Source: Clostridium hydrogeniformans DSM 21757 (GTDB lineage Bacteria > Bacillota > Clostridia > Clostridiales > Clostridiaceae). Taken from it: a stretch of DNA of 64,000 nucleotides. The position numbers and the translations under genes are program-made. Shown piece after piece: positions 45,828 to 54,650 of the stretch. Location of the stretch: the NCBI RefSeq assembly GCF_000686705.1, contig NZ_JMLJ01000003.1:310001-374000 (forward strand), in the 5' to 3' direction. Numbering within the stretch: position 1 is the stretch's first letter; each line of letters opens with the position of its first letter. The notes under the pieces were generated by a model. The model saw only the letters and a list, made by a program, of their open reading frames with translations. It ran no database searches and had not been told where the DNA came from.

Positions 45828-46979
45828 CTAAGATTTATATCCACACTTTATAAGGACTTCTTCTGATTTTTTAGCATCATCTTCCCCAACTAGAATTATA
45901 GGTCCTGTACATCCCATTCCACTTTCTGAATATATGCCTTCTTTCCAAAGACTTCTACAAGCATCCTCTAACTCTAATATATCTATTCCCCCAATGGAAT
46001 AAGTTACTACCTTCTTAGGAGGAACCTTTACATCTTCAACTACTTTTTCCTTAACACTCTTTCCTATAATATCCTTAATTCCTGCCTTATTAGCCTTCTT
46101 AAATTCTTTATTAGCTATTTCTAAAACCTTATTTTCTGCACAGGTTGCACAGAATCTTAGGGCTTCACATATTAAAGGCGCCCCTGATGCTCTAGATACT
46201 ATATTTATAAGTTTATCATAATTTTCTCCAACCCCTGGGCCATAACCAGCACCTAAGGTTTCATAACTTCCTCCTGTAGTAAAGGAAGACATTATCTTAA
46301 CAATAAGGTTTCCTGTTAAAGAGTCACAAACCATTACATCTGGAGTACCTGCTAAAAGGTCATTTCCCCTCATAACAAAGCCCCCATCAGCTCTTAAGGA
46401 TTCAGTAAATGATATATCATAACCATTTTCTTTTAATTCTTTTAGTATATTCTCTACCTTTCTTGCTCCCTCTATATTCAAAATACCAACCTTAGGGTTT
46501 TTTATCCCCATAGCCTTTGCTGTTGCTATTCCTGAAATAGTATTTATAACCATACCCTCTACCCTATTAGTAGAAGTAGTTCCTGTGGTAGTTGCAAGAA
46601 TCATATCTTTTCCTTTTCCTGGTGTGGTTACCTTACCTACAGTAGAAACTCCTATTGGAAAATCAAAATGCTGAGTTACACAACCATCTAATTCTCCACT
46701 CTCTATCATTTCTACCATCTTTTTATGACCCTCTTCTGGAGTAGAAACCACTACCTTTTCAAAGTCACTATCATTATCTTCCCCTATAAGAACTATATGA
46801 AAATCTCCATATTTATTTTTGCAAAGTTCTGCTGCTCTTATCATTTCCTCTTGTCCATGCTCAGAACCTAAGGTAGTTAATCCTATTCTCACTGCCTTTT
46901 TAAAGCTTCCAGATTCAATTCCCTTTGCTATGTCATTAAAGACCTCTGCAATAATATCCTTTACATTGTTTTCTTTCAT
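45828..46979 (-). CDS. grdD: Glycine reductase complex component C, GrdD subunit
   Basis: The 383-residue protein is the smaller subunit of protein C, which takes the carboxymethyl-selenoether from GrdA and releases acetyl phosphate. It has the phosphate acetyltransferase-like pattern of GrdD (RIGLTTLGSEHGQEEMIRAAE, GGFVMRGNDLLAGTPDVMV, TGSY/TLGAGYGPG) and ends in a cysteine-containing ESGMGCTGPIILV segment. GGAGGTG precedes the ATG, 15 bases after grdC. The two subunits act in every amino-acid reductase of this type, whichever substrate component B handles. Confidence 0.95.
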   Translation of the reverse strand: MKENNVKDIIAEVFNDIAKGIESGSFKKAVRIGLTTLGSEHGQEEMIRAAELCKNKYGDFHIVLIGEDNDSDFEKVVVSTPEEGHKKMVEMIESGELDGCVTQHFDFPIGVSTVGKVTTPGKGKDMILATTTGTTSTNRVEGMVINTISGIATAKAMGIKNPKVGILNIEGARKVENILKELKENGYDISFTESLRADGGFVMRGNDLLAGTPDVMVCDSLTGNLIVKIMSSFTTGGSYETLGAGYGPGVGENYDKLINIVSRASGAPLICEALRFCATCAENKVLEIANKEFKKANKAGIKDIIGKSVKEKVVEDVKVPPKKVVTYSIGGIDILELEDACRSLWKEGIYSESGMGCTGPIILVGEDDAKKSEEVLIKCGYKS

Positions 46980-46993
46980 ATCAACGCACCTCC

Positions 46994-48529
46994 TTAATTT
47001 TTCATTAAGTAAGCTGCAAAATCCTTCATTGCATCTGCAACCATAGACTTAACTTCTTCTTTAGAAACTCCAGTCTCTTCATTATTTAAGCCTCTATTCT
47101 TTTCAACAACTATGGATACTCCATCAAATAGATTAGTCATTCTTCCAAGGAATAAGCTTCCCTTACCAACTATCATAAAGTTTTCAAGATCCCCATTTAA
47201 AATACTTTCTCTTCCATGTCCAACTATTGGAACTCCTGATGGTATATGACCTTGAGTTGGTGCATATCCTGGATATCCATGTTCCTTAACAAAGTTTGGA
47301 AGTTCTTTTCTGTCAAGTTGTCCCTTCTTAACTGCTAATGCTCCTATCATCTTATAGTTTTGAGTTGGAACATCTCCAGCTCCAGCTGGCTCTGTGATAT
47401 CTGGAGTTTGCATCTCTGGTGCAAATTTATTTATATCTGTTATCTTAAGTCCTGCTTTATCTAAAGGATCTAAAACTAAAGCCTCAAGAACAGCCTGTGG
47501 AGAAGCTCCATGACCTATTGTATGTCTTCCGATTATATCAGTTCTAAGAACTGGATTTACTCCATCATTCTCACTTATTAATAAAGCAAAGCCTCCTAAA
47601 CAGTCTTCAAGAACTGGTATATTCTTTTCTACATGGCTCTTACCATTCATTCCAAGTTTTGCAGTAGCTCCTCCAGCAACAACTAGTACATTCTTATATA
47701 TACCTGATTTAACTAAGGATGCTGCAGTTATTAAAGCGTGAGTAGGTGCTGCACAGAAGCCTCTTATATCAGCTCCAGTAGCATTCTTAAGTCCTGCAAT
47801 CTCTCCTATAGACTTAGCTATATTTCCTCCGCCTCTTTGATTCATATCTCCAACAGCTTCTTCTGAACATTCAACTATATACTCTATATCTTCAATGTTT
47901 ATATCATTATCTTTTAATAAATTTAATGTAGCTACAACCCCTGAAGCTTTAACTGCTAAGTTTTCAAGAAGTACATGAGCTGAGAGGTTCTTATCATATT
48001 CATGAGCTCTTTTAACACAGCCCACTAATTTACCCATGTCATATAATGGTACAGCTATATGAGAATTTATTAGCTTTTCTATTTCATCTAAAGCTACTCC
48101 TTTTTTTATCTCTTCTGCCTTACCCTTTAGAAGTGGATGATTACTTATCTTTTCTCTAACCATCTCTGTAAAACTTTCTTCAAGAAGTACTAAGTCAAAG
48201 GCATCTGATAGCTTCATAATACCATAGAACTCATCTTGAGGCATTATTTCTCCAAACTTACCAAATCTATTTGCACTCTCTACCTTTTCATTATGCCAAG
48301 GTCTCTTTCTTTCCCCTAATTCATCTGGAGTCATGTTTCCTATATATGTTTGATTAGGTGCATAAGCAACTACCTCTTCAAAACCTCTTATATACTCAGG
48401 AAGTTTCTTTAAATACTCTGATTCTGGATGGCTTTCTCTTTCTACAGTTTGAGTTGTTCCATCATGTATTATCATGTCTGGAGTATTAACTAAAATATAG
48501 GATGATTTTTTTATTACTGGAAAATCCAT
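46994..48529 (-). CDS. grdC: Glycine reductase complex component C, GrdC subunit
   Basis: The 511-residue subunit resembles beta-ketoacyl-ACP synthase III in its C-terminal half (VECSEEAVGDMNQRGGGN, FCAAPTHALITAASLV, GHGASPQAVLEALVLDPL). It works with GrdD to form acetyl phosphate. The ATG at 48529 gives the usual N-terminus MDFPVIKKSSYILV; a longer reading to 48544 has no support. It is the first gene of a grdCD sub-operon separated from grdB by a terminator and a repeat. Confidence 0.95.
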   Translation of the reverse strand: MDFPVIKKSSYILVNTPDMIIHDGTTQTVERESHPESEYLKKLPEYIRGFEEVVAYAPNQTYIGNMTPDELGERKRPWHNEKVESANRFGKFGEIMPQDEFYGIMKLSDAFDLVLLEESFTEMVREKISNHPLLKGKAEEIKKGVALDEIEKLINSHIAVPLYDMGKLVGCVKRAHEYDKNLSAHVLLENLAVKASGVVATLNLLKDNDINIEDIEYIVECSEEAVGDMNQRGGGNIAKSIGEIAGLKNATGADIRGFCAAPTHALITAASLVKSGIYKNVLVVAGGATAKLGMNGKSHVEKNIPVLEDCLGGFALLISENDGVNPVLRTDIIGRHTIGHGASPQAVLEALVLDPLDKAGLKITDINKFAPEMQTPDITEPAGAGDVPTQNYKMIGALAVKKGQLDRKELPNFVKEHGYPGYAPTQGHIPSGVPIVGHGRESILNGDLENFMIVGKGSLFLGRMTNLFDGVSIVVEKNRGLNNEETGVSKEEVKSMVADAMKDFAAYLMKN

Positions 48530-48747
48530 TGTTCTAACCCCCATTTTTATAAAATTCTTAACTAAAAGCTAAAAACTAAAAGCATAATACCTCTACCTCG
48601 TATTTTTTAACTTTTATCTTTCTCCCTGCTCTTTTATAAGTTACTTTAATAAGATAAAAAAACTTCTTTTATCTTAAATTATATTTTTTTATTCCTTGAG
48701 TATTCTTATATGTTAAATAAACTCATTAATTTTTCAACTTAACCTTC

Positions 48748-48852
48748 TATAGGATTTCAATATAATTTATTAACTTATTCATTGAAAAGATATTTAATTT
48801 ACACTGCTTTAAGTATATTCATAAATTAACTTTAAAACTTAAAACCCTATAT
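48748..48852 (-). repeat. Dispersed intergenic repeat, copy F
   Basis: On the minus strand: GGGTTTTAAGTTTTAAAGTT, AATTTATGAATATACTTAAA, ATATCTTTTCAATGAATAAG and ATTGAAATCCTATAG. The order and spacing match copies B/C and D. It lies between grdB and grdC. Confidence 0.6.
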
Positions 48853-48971
48853 ATAAATTTAAGAGAATAATAACAGATACTTTAAATTCTTAATTACAAA
48901 AATCACACTTCCAAAAACTAATAATTAAAGTAATGTAAAGTAAATAAAACAAATATTCAATTTAAGACTTT

Positions 48972-49012
48972 GTTTTTTAACTAGGCTCCCTTTACAGGAG
49001 CCTAGTTAATTT
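48972..49012 (-). terminator. Terminator of grdB
   Basis: AACTAGGCTCC and GGAGCCTAGTT form an 11-bp perfect stem with a seven-base loop just after grdB, with T-rich sequence following. Confidence 0.85.
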
Positions 49013-49017
49013 ATTTA

Positions 49018-50319
49018 TTACTTATCAAATACAGTTTGTCCTTCAACTTCTGTCTCTAAAGCTTTTAATGCTTTTAAAGTTAAGTTATATCTTAATTCAT
49101 ATTCGTCCTTAGCGTCTAGAGCTGGATTTCCAAGTGGGTGAGGAATTGCTACTGTTGGAATTATTCTATTTGCTCCAACAGTCAAAGATATTGGTACTAC
49201 TGTACACATGTGTACAACTGGAAGTACTCTTTCTATTTCTTTAACAAGCGTTGCACCGCAACGCGTACAAGTTCCTCATGTAGAAGTTAAGATAACTGCA
49301 TCTACTCCATCAGCCACAAGCTTATTAGCTATTTCTTCTCCAAACTTTTTAGATGATGCAACTGCTGTTCCATTACCTACTGTAGAATAGAAATATCTAT
49401 GAAGAGATCCTATCTTGCCTTCCTTTTCCATTTGTCTTAAAACGTCAACTGGTATTACTCTATCTGAGTCAGTATTTGCATAAGTTGGGTCATAACCACC
49501 ATGTGCAGTCTCATAGGTTTCTGCTGTTAAATCCATAACACCTTCTATATCATATTCACCATATTTAGATGCTGAAGATGATTCTATATGGTCAGGATTT
49601 CCTTTTGGAACAGTACCTCCTGATGTAACTATGGCAACCTTACACTTTGTTATATCCTTTACTGCTGGATGAGGATCAACTCTATCAAAAACAGGCATTT
49701 TAAATTCAGTTATGAATTCCTCTCCCTTAAGCTTTTTAACAAGCATATCTACTGCTCTCTTAGATCCTCTTTGCTCTGCAAAGTAATTCTTTCTTATTCC
49801 TCTTTCTATATATCCTTCTTCAGATGGTAATCCTATGGTTTCTCCTTTTGCAAGCTTTAATGCAAGATTTGCGATAGCTGGAAGAGCAGTTCTCATACCC
49901 GCTGCACTATTTCTTGTCTCTACAATATATAAGTGCTTTTTATACATATCTGCTCCTGGATTCTCTTGATACATAGCTGTAAGTACTGGTATATTAAGCT
50001 TATCCTCAACTTCCTTAGCTATGGTTCCACAAGCAACTCCATATCTTCCTGCATTAAATGCTGGTCCTGCTATAAATAGGTCTGGCTCATACTTTTTTAC
50101 CATCTCAAGGACTTCAGCCTTAGCTTCCTCTAAGTTTTCATTAAAATATGAGTCTCCACATATAATAGTAGCAACAATTTGCGCTTCACCTTTAAAAAGC
50201 TTTTCAAGTCCCATTCCTGGTCCTACAAAACCTTCTCTTACTTCTGGCTTAACATGGGCCATTTCTTCTCCACCAATGTTAGCAAAGAACTGATTTATAT
50301 AATGAACTATTTTTATCAC
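49018..50319 (-). CDS. grdB: Glycine reductase component B gamma subunit, selenoprotein GrdB
   Basis: The 433-residue protein binds glycine as a Schiff-base complex with GrdE and delivers the carboxymethyl group to selenium. An in-frame TGA at 49276-49278 falls at codon 348 in VILTSTUGTCTRC, the conserved UxxCxxC position of GrdB, and the frame continues through HMCTVVPISLTVGANR to the usual C-terminus. Opening segment VHYINQFFANIGGEE fits glycine-specific GrdB, not the sarcosine or betaine forms. The start is a GTG at 50319 after an AGGGGGG element. A gene finder without selenocysteine rules splits this gene in two. Confidence 0.96.
49276..49278 (-). other. grdB: Selenocysteine codon (UGA) of GrdB
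   Basis: TGA in the middle of the conserved TSTUGTCTRC motif; reading through restores full-length family similarity on both sides, so it is a selenocysteine codon and not a stop. Confidence 0.95.
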
Positions 50320-50356
50320 TTAATGTCCCCCCCTATTTTGGAGTAATAACTCTAAA

Positions 50357-50815
50357 TTACTCTTTTTGATCTCTTATAGCTTTAACCTCTTCGATTATGC
50401 TATCAACTTCTAAAACCATTTCCATCATTCCACATTGCTCATCATAGATAGTTGCATCACACTCATCTTTTATTTCTGGCTCTACCACATGATAAACAGC
50501 TAAGTTTAATGCAACACCAGCTAATGGGCCTGCATAGGTTGGGTCTCCTAAAACTACAGTCTCTGCTGATAAGCCAGAAGCCTCTGCCTCTGCTCCACCT
50601 AAAACAACAACTACATTTTCAGCTCCATGTTTCTCAGCAAGATCTTTTACTCTTTGTTGGATCTCCAGATCCATAGCACCTGCGGCTGTTCAAACAAAGC
50701 ATTCTGTTGAGGCAAATATAACCTCTGCTCCTGCACTTTTTACACAAGCTTCTATAGCTGGTCCTGGTATTCCATCTCTATCTCCAATTGCAATAACTTT
50801 TTTTCCTTGTAACAT
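50357..50815 (-). CDS. grdA: Glycine reductase selenoprotein A
   Basis: The 152-residue selenoprotein carries the carboxymethyl group between components B and C and is re-reduced by thioredoxin. An in-frame TGA at 50690-50692 is codon 42 in [16 protein letters not shown], giving the redox motif CxxU conserved in GrdA. The N-terminus [18 protein letters not shown] and the AGDPT-like [15 protein letters not shown] segment are typical. AGGAAGGTAGAG precedes the ATG at 50815. It lies between grdE and grdB. Confidence 0.96.
50690..50692 (-). other. grdA: Selenocysteine codon (UGA) of GrdA
   Basis: TGA in the CFVU motif; both flanking halves match GrdA in one frame. Confidence 0.95.
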
Positions 50816-50913
50816 AAACTCTACCTTCCTTTCTAAAAAGCTAATTTTTCTTAAAGTTTTGATTAATATCTTTTGAATAAATCATGGGGAAAGTTTGTAT
50901 TTATTAGTAATTT

Positions 50914-52200
50914 TTAATATCCTTTTGCAGTTAAATAGTTAAATCCAACCTCTGAAGTAGCTCCAGTTATAACTTGTATCTCTGCATTTATTGAGCCATC
51001 TTCTCTTAAAGAACCAAGGTATCCTCCAGCTATTACATTAGCTACTTCTGGATGTCCTATAACCTTTTTCATTGGTGGTAATGTAATAACCTCATTTGCA
51101 TTACCTCCTGTAACAACTGCATCACCCTTTGGTGTTGAGTCTGCTAAGGATTGGGAAGCACCATCTTGTCCAGCATATTCATCTGTTACAAGAACAGTTT
51201 TTATTCCCTTTGCAGATATTTTATTACAGTTCATTACAAGGTCTGCATCAGGATTTCCGAAGCCTTCCTCAGATATTATAACTGCATCTGCTCCTAGGAA
51301 TTCTACAAGCTTAGCTGTCATATTAGAACTTCTTTCCTTATCTGCTAGGTATACGTTTTCATTAGTTATTATACATCCTAGGAAATTATAGTCTTTACCG
51401 TGTCTTTCATATAAATCTTCTATTATAGGATGATTCATATGAACATAGCTTGGATTCTTATCACAAGCTGAAACACAGTTTCCTGAAACTACAGCTCCAT
51501 CAAACACTTCTGTTGGATATATAAATGTTGGTATTATCTTCTTAGCATCCACTCCATATACATAGGTATCATGAAGTAATCCTTGAGTTTGTAACATATA
51601 AACATATACTACCTTTGGAAGCTCTGGATACTGATTTACTTGCTGAAGTAATGGAAGAGTTTCAAAAGTCTTAACTTCATCTGGCTCTACATTTTGTCCA
51701 GCTTTTCCAAGATATACAGCAGCCTTAAATCCTATAATTCTAACAGCCTCTTCATGGTCATGTTGAAGTATACCTTCCTTAGGCTCTGCTATAATAACTA
51801 AATTGTTAGTCTTTGAGAAAGGTGTATATTTAGCTCCCTCTCCAGACATGTCCACAATACCTTCTTGGAAACCAACTATCTTACCTGTAGTAACAACAGC
51901 AGCTCCTTTTAAAACATGAGTTCTTCCTGATCCAACAGTATCTACCTTACTTATGAATCCTGGGAATATACCCCCATTTCCTTCTACCTTAACTCTTGGC
52001 TCTATTACATCTTTTACAGGTATTATTCTAACCTCTTCTCCTGGTCTTGCGATGTCAAAGTCTATGCTTTGAATTCTTTCATCGCCTCCAACTTCTTTTA
52101 ATAGTTCTTCCTTATTTACATAAAGAACACCATTTAAAACCTTAGTATCTTCTCCAAATTGGATATCTTTTATGAATATATTACCAATTTCTAGACGCAA
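50914..52200 (-). CDS. grdE: Glycine reductase component B proprotein GrdE
   Basis: The 428-residue proprotein is cleaved into the alpha and beta subunits of component B. Cleavage occurs before the cysteine in VSGNCVSACDKNPS, which becomes the pyruvoyl group that binds glycine. With the TTG at 52200 as start (AGGAGG eight bases before), that cysteine is residue 242, the position reported for the Clostridium sticklandii protein as I remember it, and the N-terminus reads MRLEIGNIFIKDIQFG. A GTG at 52209 overlaps the ribosome binding site and is not preferred. Confidence 0.95.
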   Translation of the reverse strand: MRLEIGNIFIKDIQFGEDTKVLNGVLYVNKEELLKEVGGDERIQSIDFDIARPGEEVRIIPVKDVIEPRVKVEGNGGIFPGFISKVDTVGSGRTHVLKGAAVVTTGKIVGFQEGIVDMSGEGAKYTPFSKTNNLVIIAEPKEGILQHDHEEAVRIIGFKAAVYLGKAGQNVEPDEVKTFETLPLLQQVNQYPELPKVVYVYMLQTQGLLHDTYVYGVDAKKIIPTFIYPTEVFDGAVVSGNCVSACDKNPSYVHMNHPIIEDLYERHGKDYNFLGCIITNENVYLADKERSSNMTAKLVEFLGADAVIISEEGFGNPDADLVMNCNKISAKGIKTVLVTDEYAGQDGASQSLADSTPKGDAVVTGGNANEVITLPPMKKVIGHPEVANVIAGGYLGSLREDGSINAEIQVITGATSEVGFNYLTAKGY

Positions 52201-52345
52201 AGCGTTCACCTCCTATAATAATAAGGCAACTAAAATCAAATAATTAATCAATTATGAAAAATATTTTGTGGGTTTTATAAAATCATAATTACACAAAAGA
52301 TCTTACATCTTGAGTAATTATTTTAAGATGCCTAAGAGCTATATT

Positions 52346-52379
52346 TAATCTAGAAAGGAATAGTACCTTTCTAGATTTA
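52346..52379 (-). terminator. Hairpin between trxA and grdE
   Basis: AATCTAGAAAGG and CCTTTCTAGATT form a perfect 12-bp stem after the thioredoxin stop codon. It is either a terminator or a stabilising element within the grd operon. Confidence 0.65.
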
Positions 52380-52387
52380 AATCTTAA

Positions 52388-52717
52388 TTAAAGAGTGTCA
52401 TAAAATCCCTTTATAAAATTTTCAACATCATCTATTGTATTTATTTTATCTGGAGTTATAGTTTCAGCTTTTTCTCCATTTTTATAGATAATCATTGTTG
52501 GTAATCCTAAAACCTTTTGAGATATAGCAAGTCTTCTTGATCCTCCTATATTTAAAGAAGCAAACTTTATTTTATCTGCATACTTTTCCTCAAGATCATG
52601 AACTCCAGGCATTAAATCTTTACATATTTCACATTTATCTCCCCAGAAATCAACAAATACAGGCTTTTCACTTTGAAGCACCTCTGCCTCAAAATTGTCT
52701 TTATTTAATTCTAACAT
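52388..52717 (-). CDS. trxA: Thioredoxin-like protein of the glycine reductase system
   Basis: The 109-residue protein has the thioredoxin fold with the active site written WGDKCEIC at about residues 26-33 in place of the usual WCGPC. A cis-proline segment GLPTMIIYKNG follows. Thioredoxins beside grd genes with such a GDxCxxC site are known to re-reduce GrdA, taking electrons from the adjoining TrxB. The ATG at 52717 is preferred over an upstream TTG because of spacing from GGGGGT. Confidence 0.92.
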   Translation of the reverse strand: MLELNKDNFEAEVLQSEKPVFVDFWGDKCEICKDLMPGVHDLEEKYADKIKFASLNIGGSRRLAISQKVLGLPTMIIYKNGEKAETITPDKINTIDDVENFIKGFYDTL

Positions 52718-52796
52718 TTGCAAAACCCCCGATTCATAATATTTTGAATTTTTATAGTAAATATTTATTTAAAAATATTGCGAACTTTTTCCTTGC

Positions 52797-52824
52797 TATT
52801 ACCCACAATAAAATGCGGGTAATA
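52797..52824 (-). terminator. Hairpin after trxB
   Basis: TATTACCC and GGGTAATA pair around a 12-base loop, followed by a T run on the plus strand and an A/T-rich stretch on the minus strand. Weak terminator or attenuating hairpin inside the operon. Confidence 0.5.
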
Positions 52825-52832
52825 ATATTTTT

Positions 52833-53762
52833 TTATTCTTCAAAAGCTTCTTCAATATACTTTTCAGCTATTGTAGCTGCTATAGCTCCATCAGCAGTAG
52901 CTGTAACTACTTGTCTTAAAGTCTTTTCTCTCACATCTCCAGCAGCAAATATTCCTGGAACATCACATCTCATATCTTCATCTGTTATGATGTCTCCCCT
53001 ATCATTCATCTTTATCTTACCTTTAAATAAATCAGATATTGGAAGATATCCTGCAAATACAAAACATCCATCTACTGTAAGGTCTGATAGCTCACCTGTT
53101 TTTACATTTTTAATAACTAATCCTTCTACTATACCATCGCCCTTAGCTTCTTCTACTACTGTATCAAATATTATGTTTATTTTAGGATGCTTTTCTACCT
53201 TTTCAACCAAGTATTTAGCTCCTCTAAACTCATCTCTTCTATGGATTATTGTTATCTTCTCTGCAAACTTTGTTAAATATAAAGCTTCTGTTAAGGCTGA
53301 ATCTCCTCCACCTACAACAGCAACTTCTAAATCAGTAAAGAAGTCTGCATCACAAGTTGCACAGTAAGAAACTCCTTTTCCTCTAAGTTCTAATTCATTC
53401 TTAAATCCTGCAAGTCTTGGGTATGCACCTGTAGCTATTATTATAGTTTTAGCTTCAAATTCTTTATTTTTACATTTGATCTTCTTTATCTTTCCTTCAA
53501 TCTCTACTTCAAGAACTTCATCCTTTACAAATTCAACTCCAAAATCCTCTGCTTGCTTTCTCATTCTTTCTACAAGCGCTGGACCTGTGCAGTCTTCCAT
53601 CGATCCTGGATAGTTCTCAAGCTCATCAGTTGTAGCAGTTTGTCCACCAAACTTTCCTTTTTCTAGTAATAATGTAGACATTTTTCCTCTTGATGCATAT
53701 AATCCTGCAGATAAACCCGCTGGACCTCCCCCAATTATAATAGTATCATATACCTTTGACAT
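52833..53762 (-). CDS. trxB: Thioredoxin reductase
   Basis: The 309-residue flavoprotein has the FAD motif GGGPAGLSAGLYASRG near 11, the redox site SYCATCDADFF near 135, the NADPH motif VGGGDSALTEALYL near 150 and the C-terminal FAD segment GIFAAGDVREK. It reduces the neighbouring thioredoxin for glycine reductase. GGAGG precedes the ATG. It lies between grdX and trxA. Confidence 0.96.
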   Translation of the reverse strand: MSKVYDTIIIGGGPAGLSAGLYASRGKMSTLLLEKGKFGGQTATTDELENYPGSMEDCTGPALVERMRKQAEDFGVEFVKDEVLEVEIEGKIKKIKCKNKEFEAKTIIIATGAYPRLAGFKNELELRGKGVSYCATCDADFFTDLEVAVVGGGDSALTEALYLTKFAEKITIIHRRDEFRGAKYLVEKVEKHPKINIIFDTVVEEAKGDGIVEGLVIKNVKTGELSDLTVDGCFVFAGYLPISDLFKGKIKMNDRGDIITDEDMRCDVPGIFAAGDVREKTLRQVVTATADGAIAATIAEKYIEEAFEE

Positions 53763-53836
53763 TATATTCCTCCTATCTATGTTTTATTCTGTTATATTCT
53801 ATATAGATATATATATATTATAACAGAAAATCATTA

Positions 53837-54211
53837 TTAGTTAATAGCATTTTGAATCAAATCATAATCAATTAATTGAAAATCATCTAGAATGTTCTGT
53901 GGCCAGCTAGGAATATTGAAATCCTTAATAAACTTTAATGTAGTAGCAATAGAATTTTCAATTATCATTAATGAATCCACGTCCATGTCTTTATTTTCCT
54001 TAGAAATAACTACAGTTCTATAAGGTGTTTCATTAGGCTTTATACTACTCATTAAAGGATGAGTTAAGAGTTTATGCCCTAAGTGAATATAATCCCTTAC
54101 TTTATTTAATAATGTAACCACATCTTCATCTATATATTCAACCTTATAAAATGAATTAAATTTTTCTTTACTTAAAGGATTATTGGTTATAATTATGCAA
54201 GATTCTCTCAT
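53837..54211 (-). CDS. grdX: GrdX family protein
   Basis: The 124-residue soluble protein is GrdX, a conserved first gene of glycine reductase operons with no known activity. Its ITNNPLSKEKF opening, VVTLLNKVRDYIHLGHKLLTHPL and TPYRTVVIS segments and size fit the family. It is the first gene after the glycine riboswitch and is followed 74 bases later by trxB. Confidence 0.85.
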   Translation of the reverse strand: MRESCIIITNNPLSKEKFNSFYKVEYIDEDVVTLLNKVRDYIHLGHKLLTHPLMSSIKPNETPYRTVVISKENKDMDVDSLMIIENSIATTLKFIKDFNIPSWPQNILDDFQLIDYDLIQNAIN

Positions 54212-54290
54212 AGCTTTGTCCTTTCTAAAGATAGTTTTAAAAATTACACCATAACATTGTTAAATAATACACAATATATTACTACAAAAA

Positions 54291-54323
54291 AACAGAGTCT
54301 AAAGCCTTAGCCTTAGACTCTGT
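54291..54323 (-). terminator. Riboswitch-controlled terminator before grdX
   Basis: On the minus strand ACAGAGTCTAAGG pairs with CTTTAGACTCTGT, followed by seven T. Its 5' arm includes CAGAGT, which is also the closing strand of the second glycine aptamer, so the two structures exclude each other. Confidence 0.85.
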
Positions 54324-54480
54324 CATATAACCTGAGAGCTTTACTCCTTCGGTGCTTAACGCTTTTCAGAGTTGTGTCAATTCCCGATACCTTTGCCTGA
54401 AAATTTCATAATATGTCGGCACATATTACTTGTTCCTTCGGCTATTACTCTTAAGTAATCATCTCCCGAGAATCTCATCC
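54316..54480 (-). promoter_or_regulatory. Tandem glycine riboswitch
   Basis: Two aptamer-type modules read on the minus strand: CTCGGGAGATGA ... CCGAAGGAACAA ... TTTTCAGGCAAAGG, then ACTCTG ... ACCGAAGGAGTAAAG ... CTCTCAGG ... GACAGAGT. The paired CCGAAGG / CAGG motifs are the glycine riboswitch signature. Glycine binding should stabilise the ACTCTG/CAGAGT helix, block the terminator and turn on grd expression. A TATAAT -10 box lies upstream at 54509-54514. This accounts for most of the 54212-54650 gap. Confidence 0.93.
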
Positions 54481-54650
54481 ACATATATTAAGTTCTTTCT
54501 TTAATTTTATTATATACTAATATTGACGTAAATTCTACATTTTTCAGAACATTTAGTATTATTTAAATTTATCTAATATTACCATACTTAATAGTACTTA
54601 GCAACCCTATTAGTTTTTCAAATAGCTATTATAGATATTCCTTATTAAGA

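Noticed and set aside
49208-50815. In-frame TGA codons in grdA and grdB read as frameshifts or pseudogenes
   Set aside because: Both TGA codons fall exactly at the conserved selenocysteine positions (CxxU in GrdA, UxxCxxC in GrdB) and similarity continues in frame.
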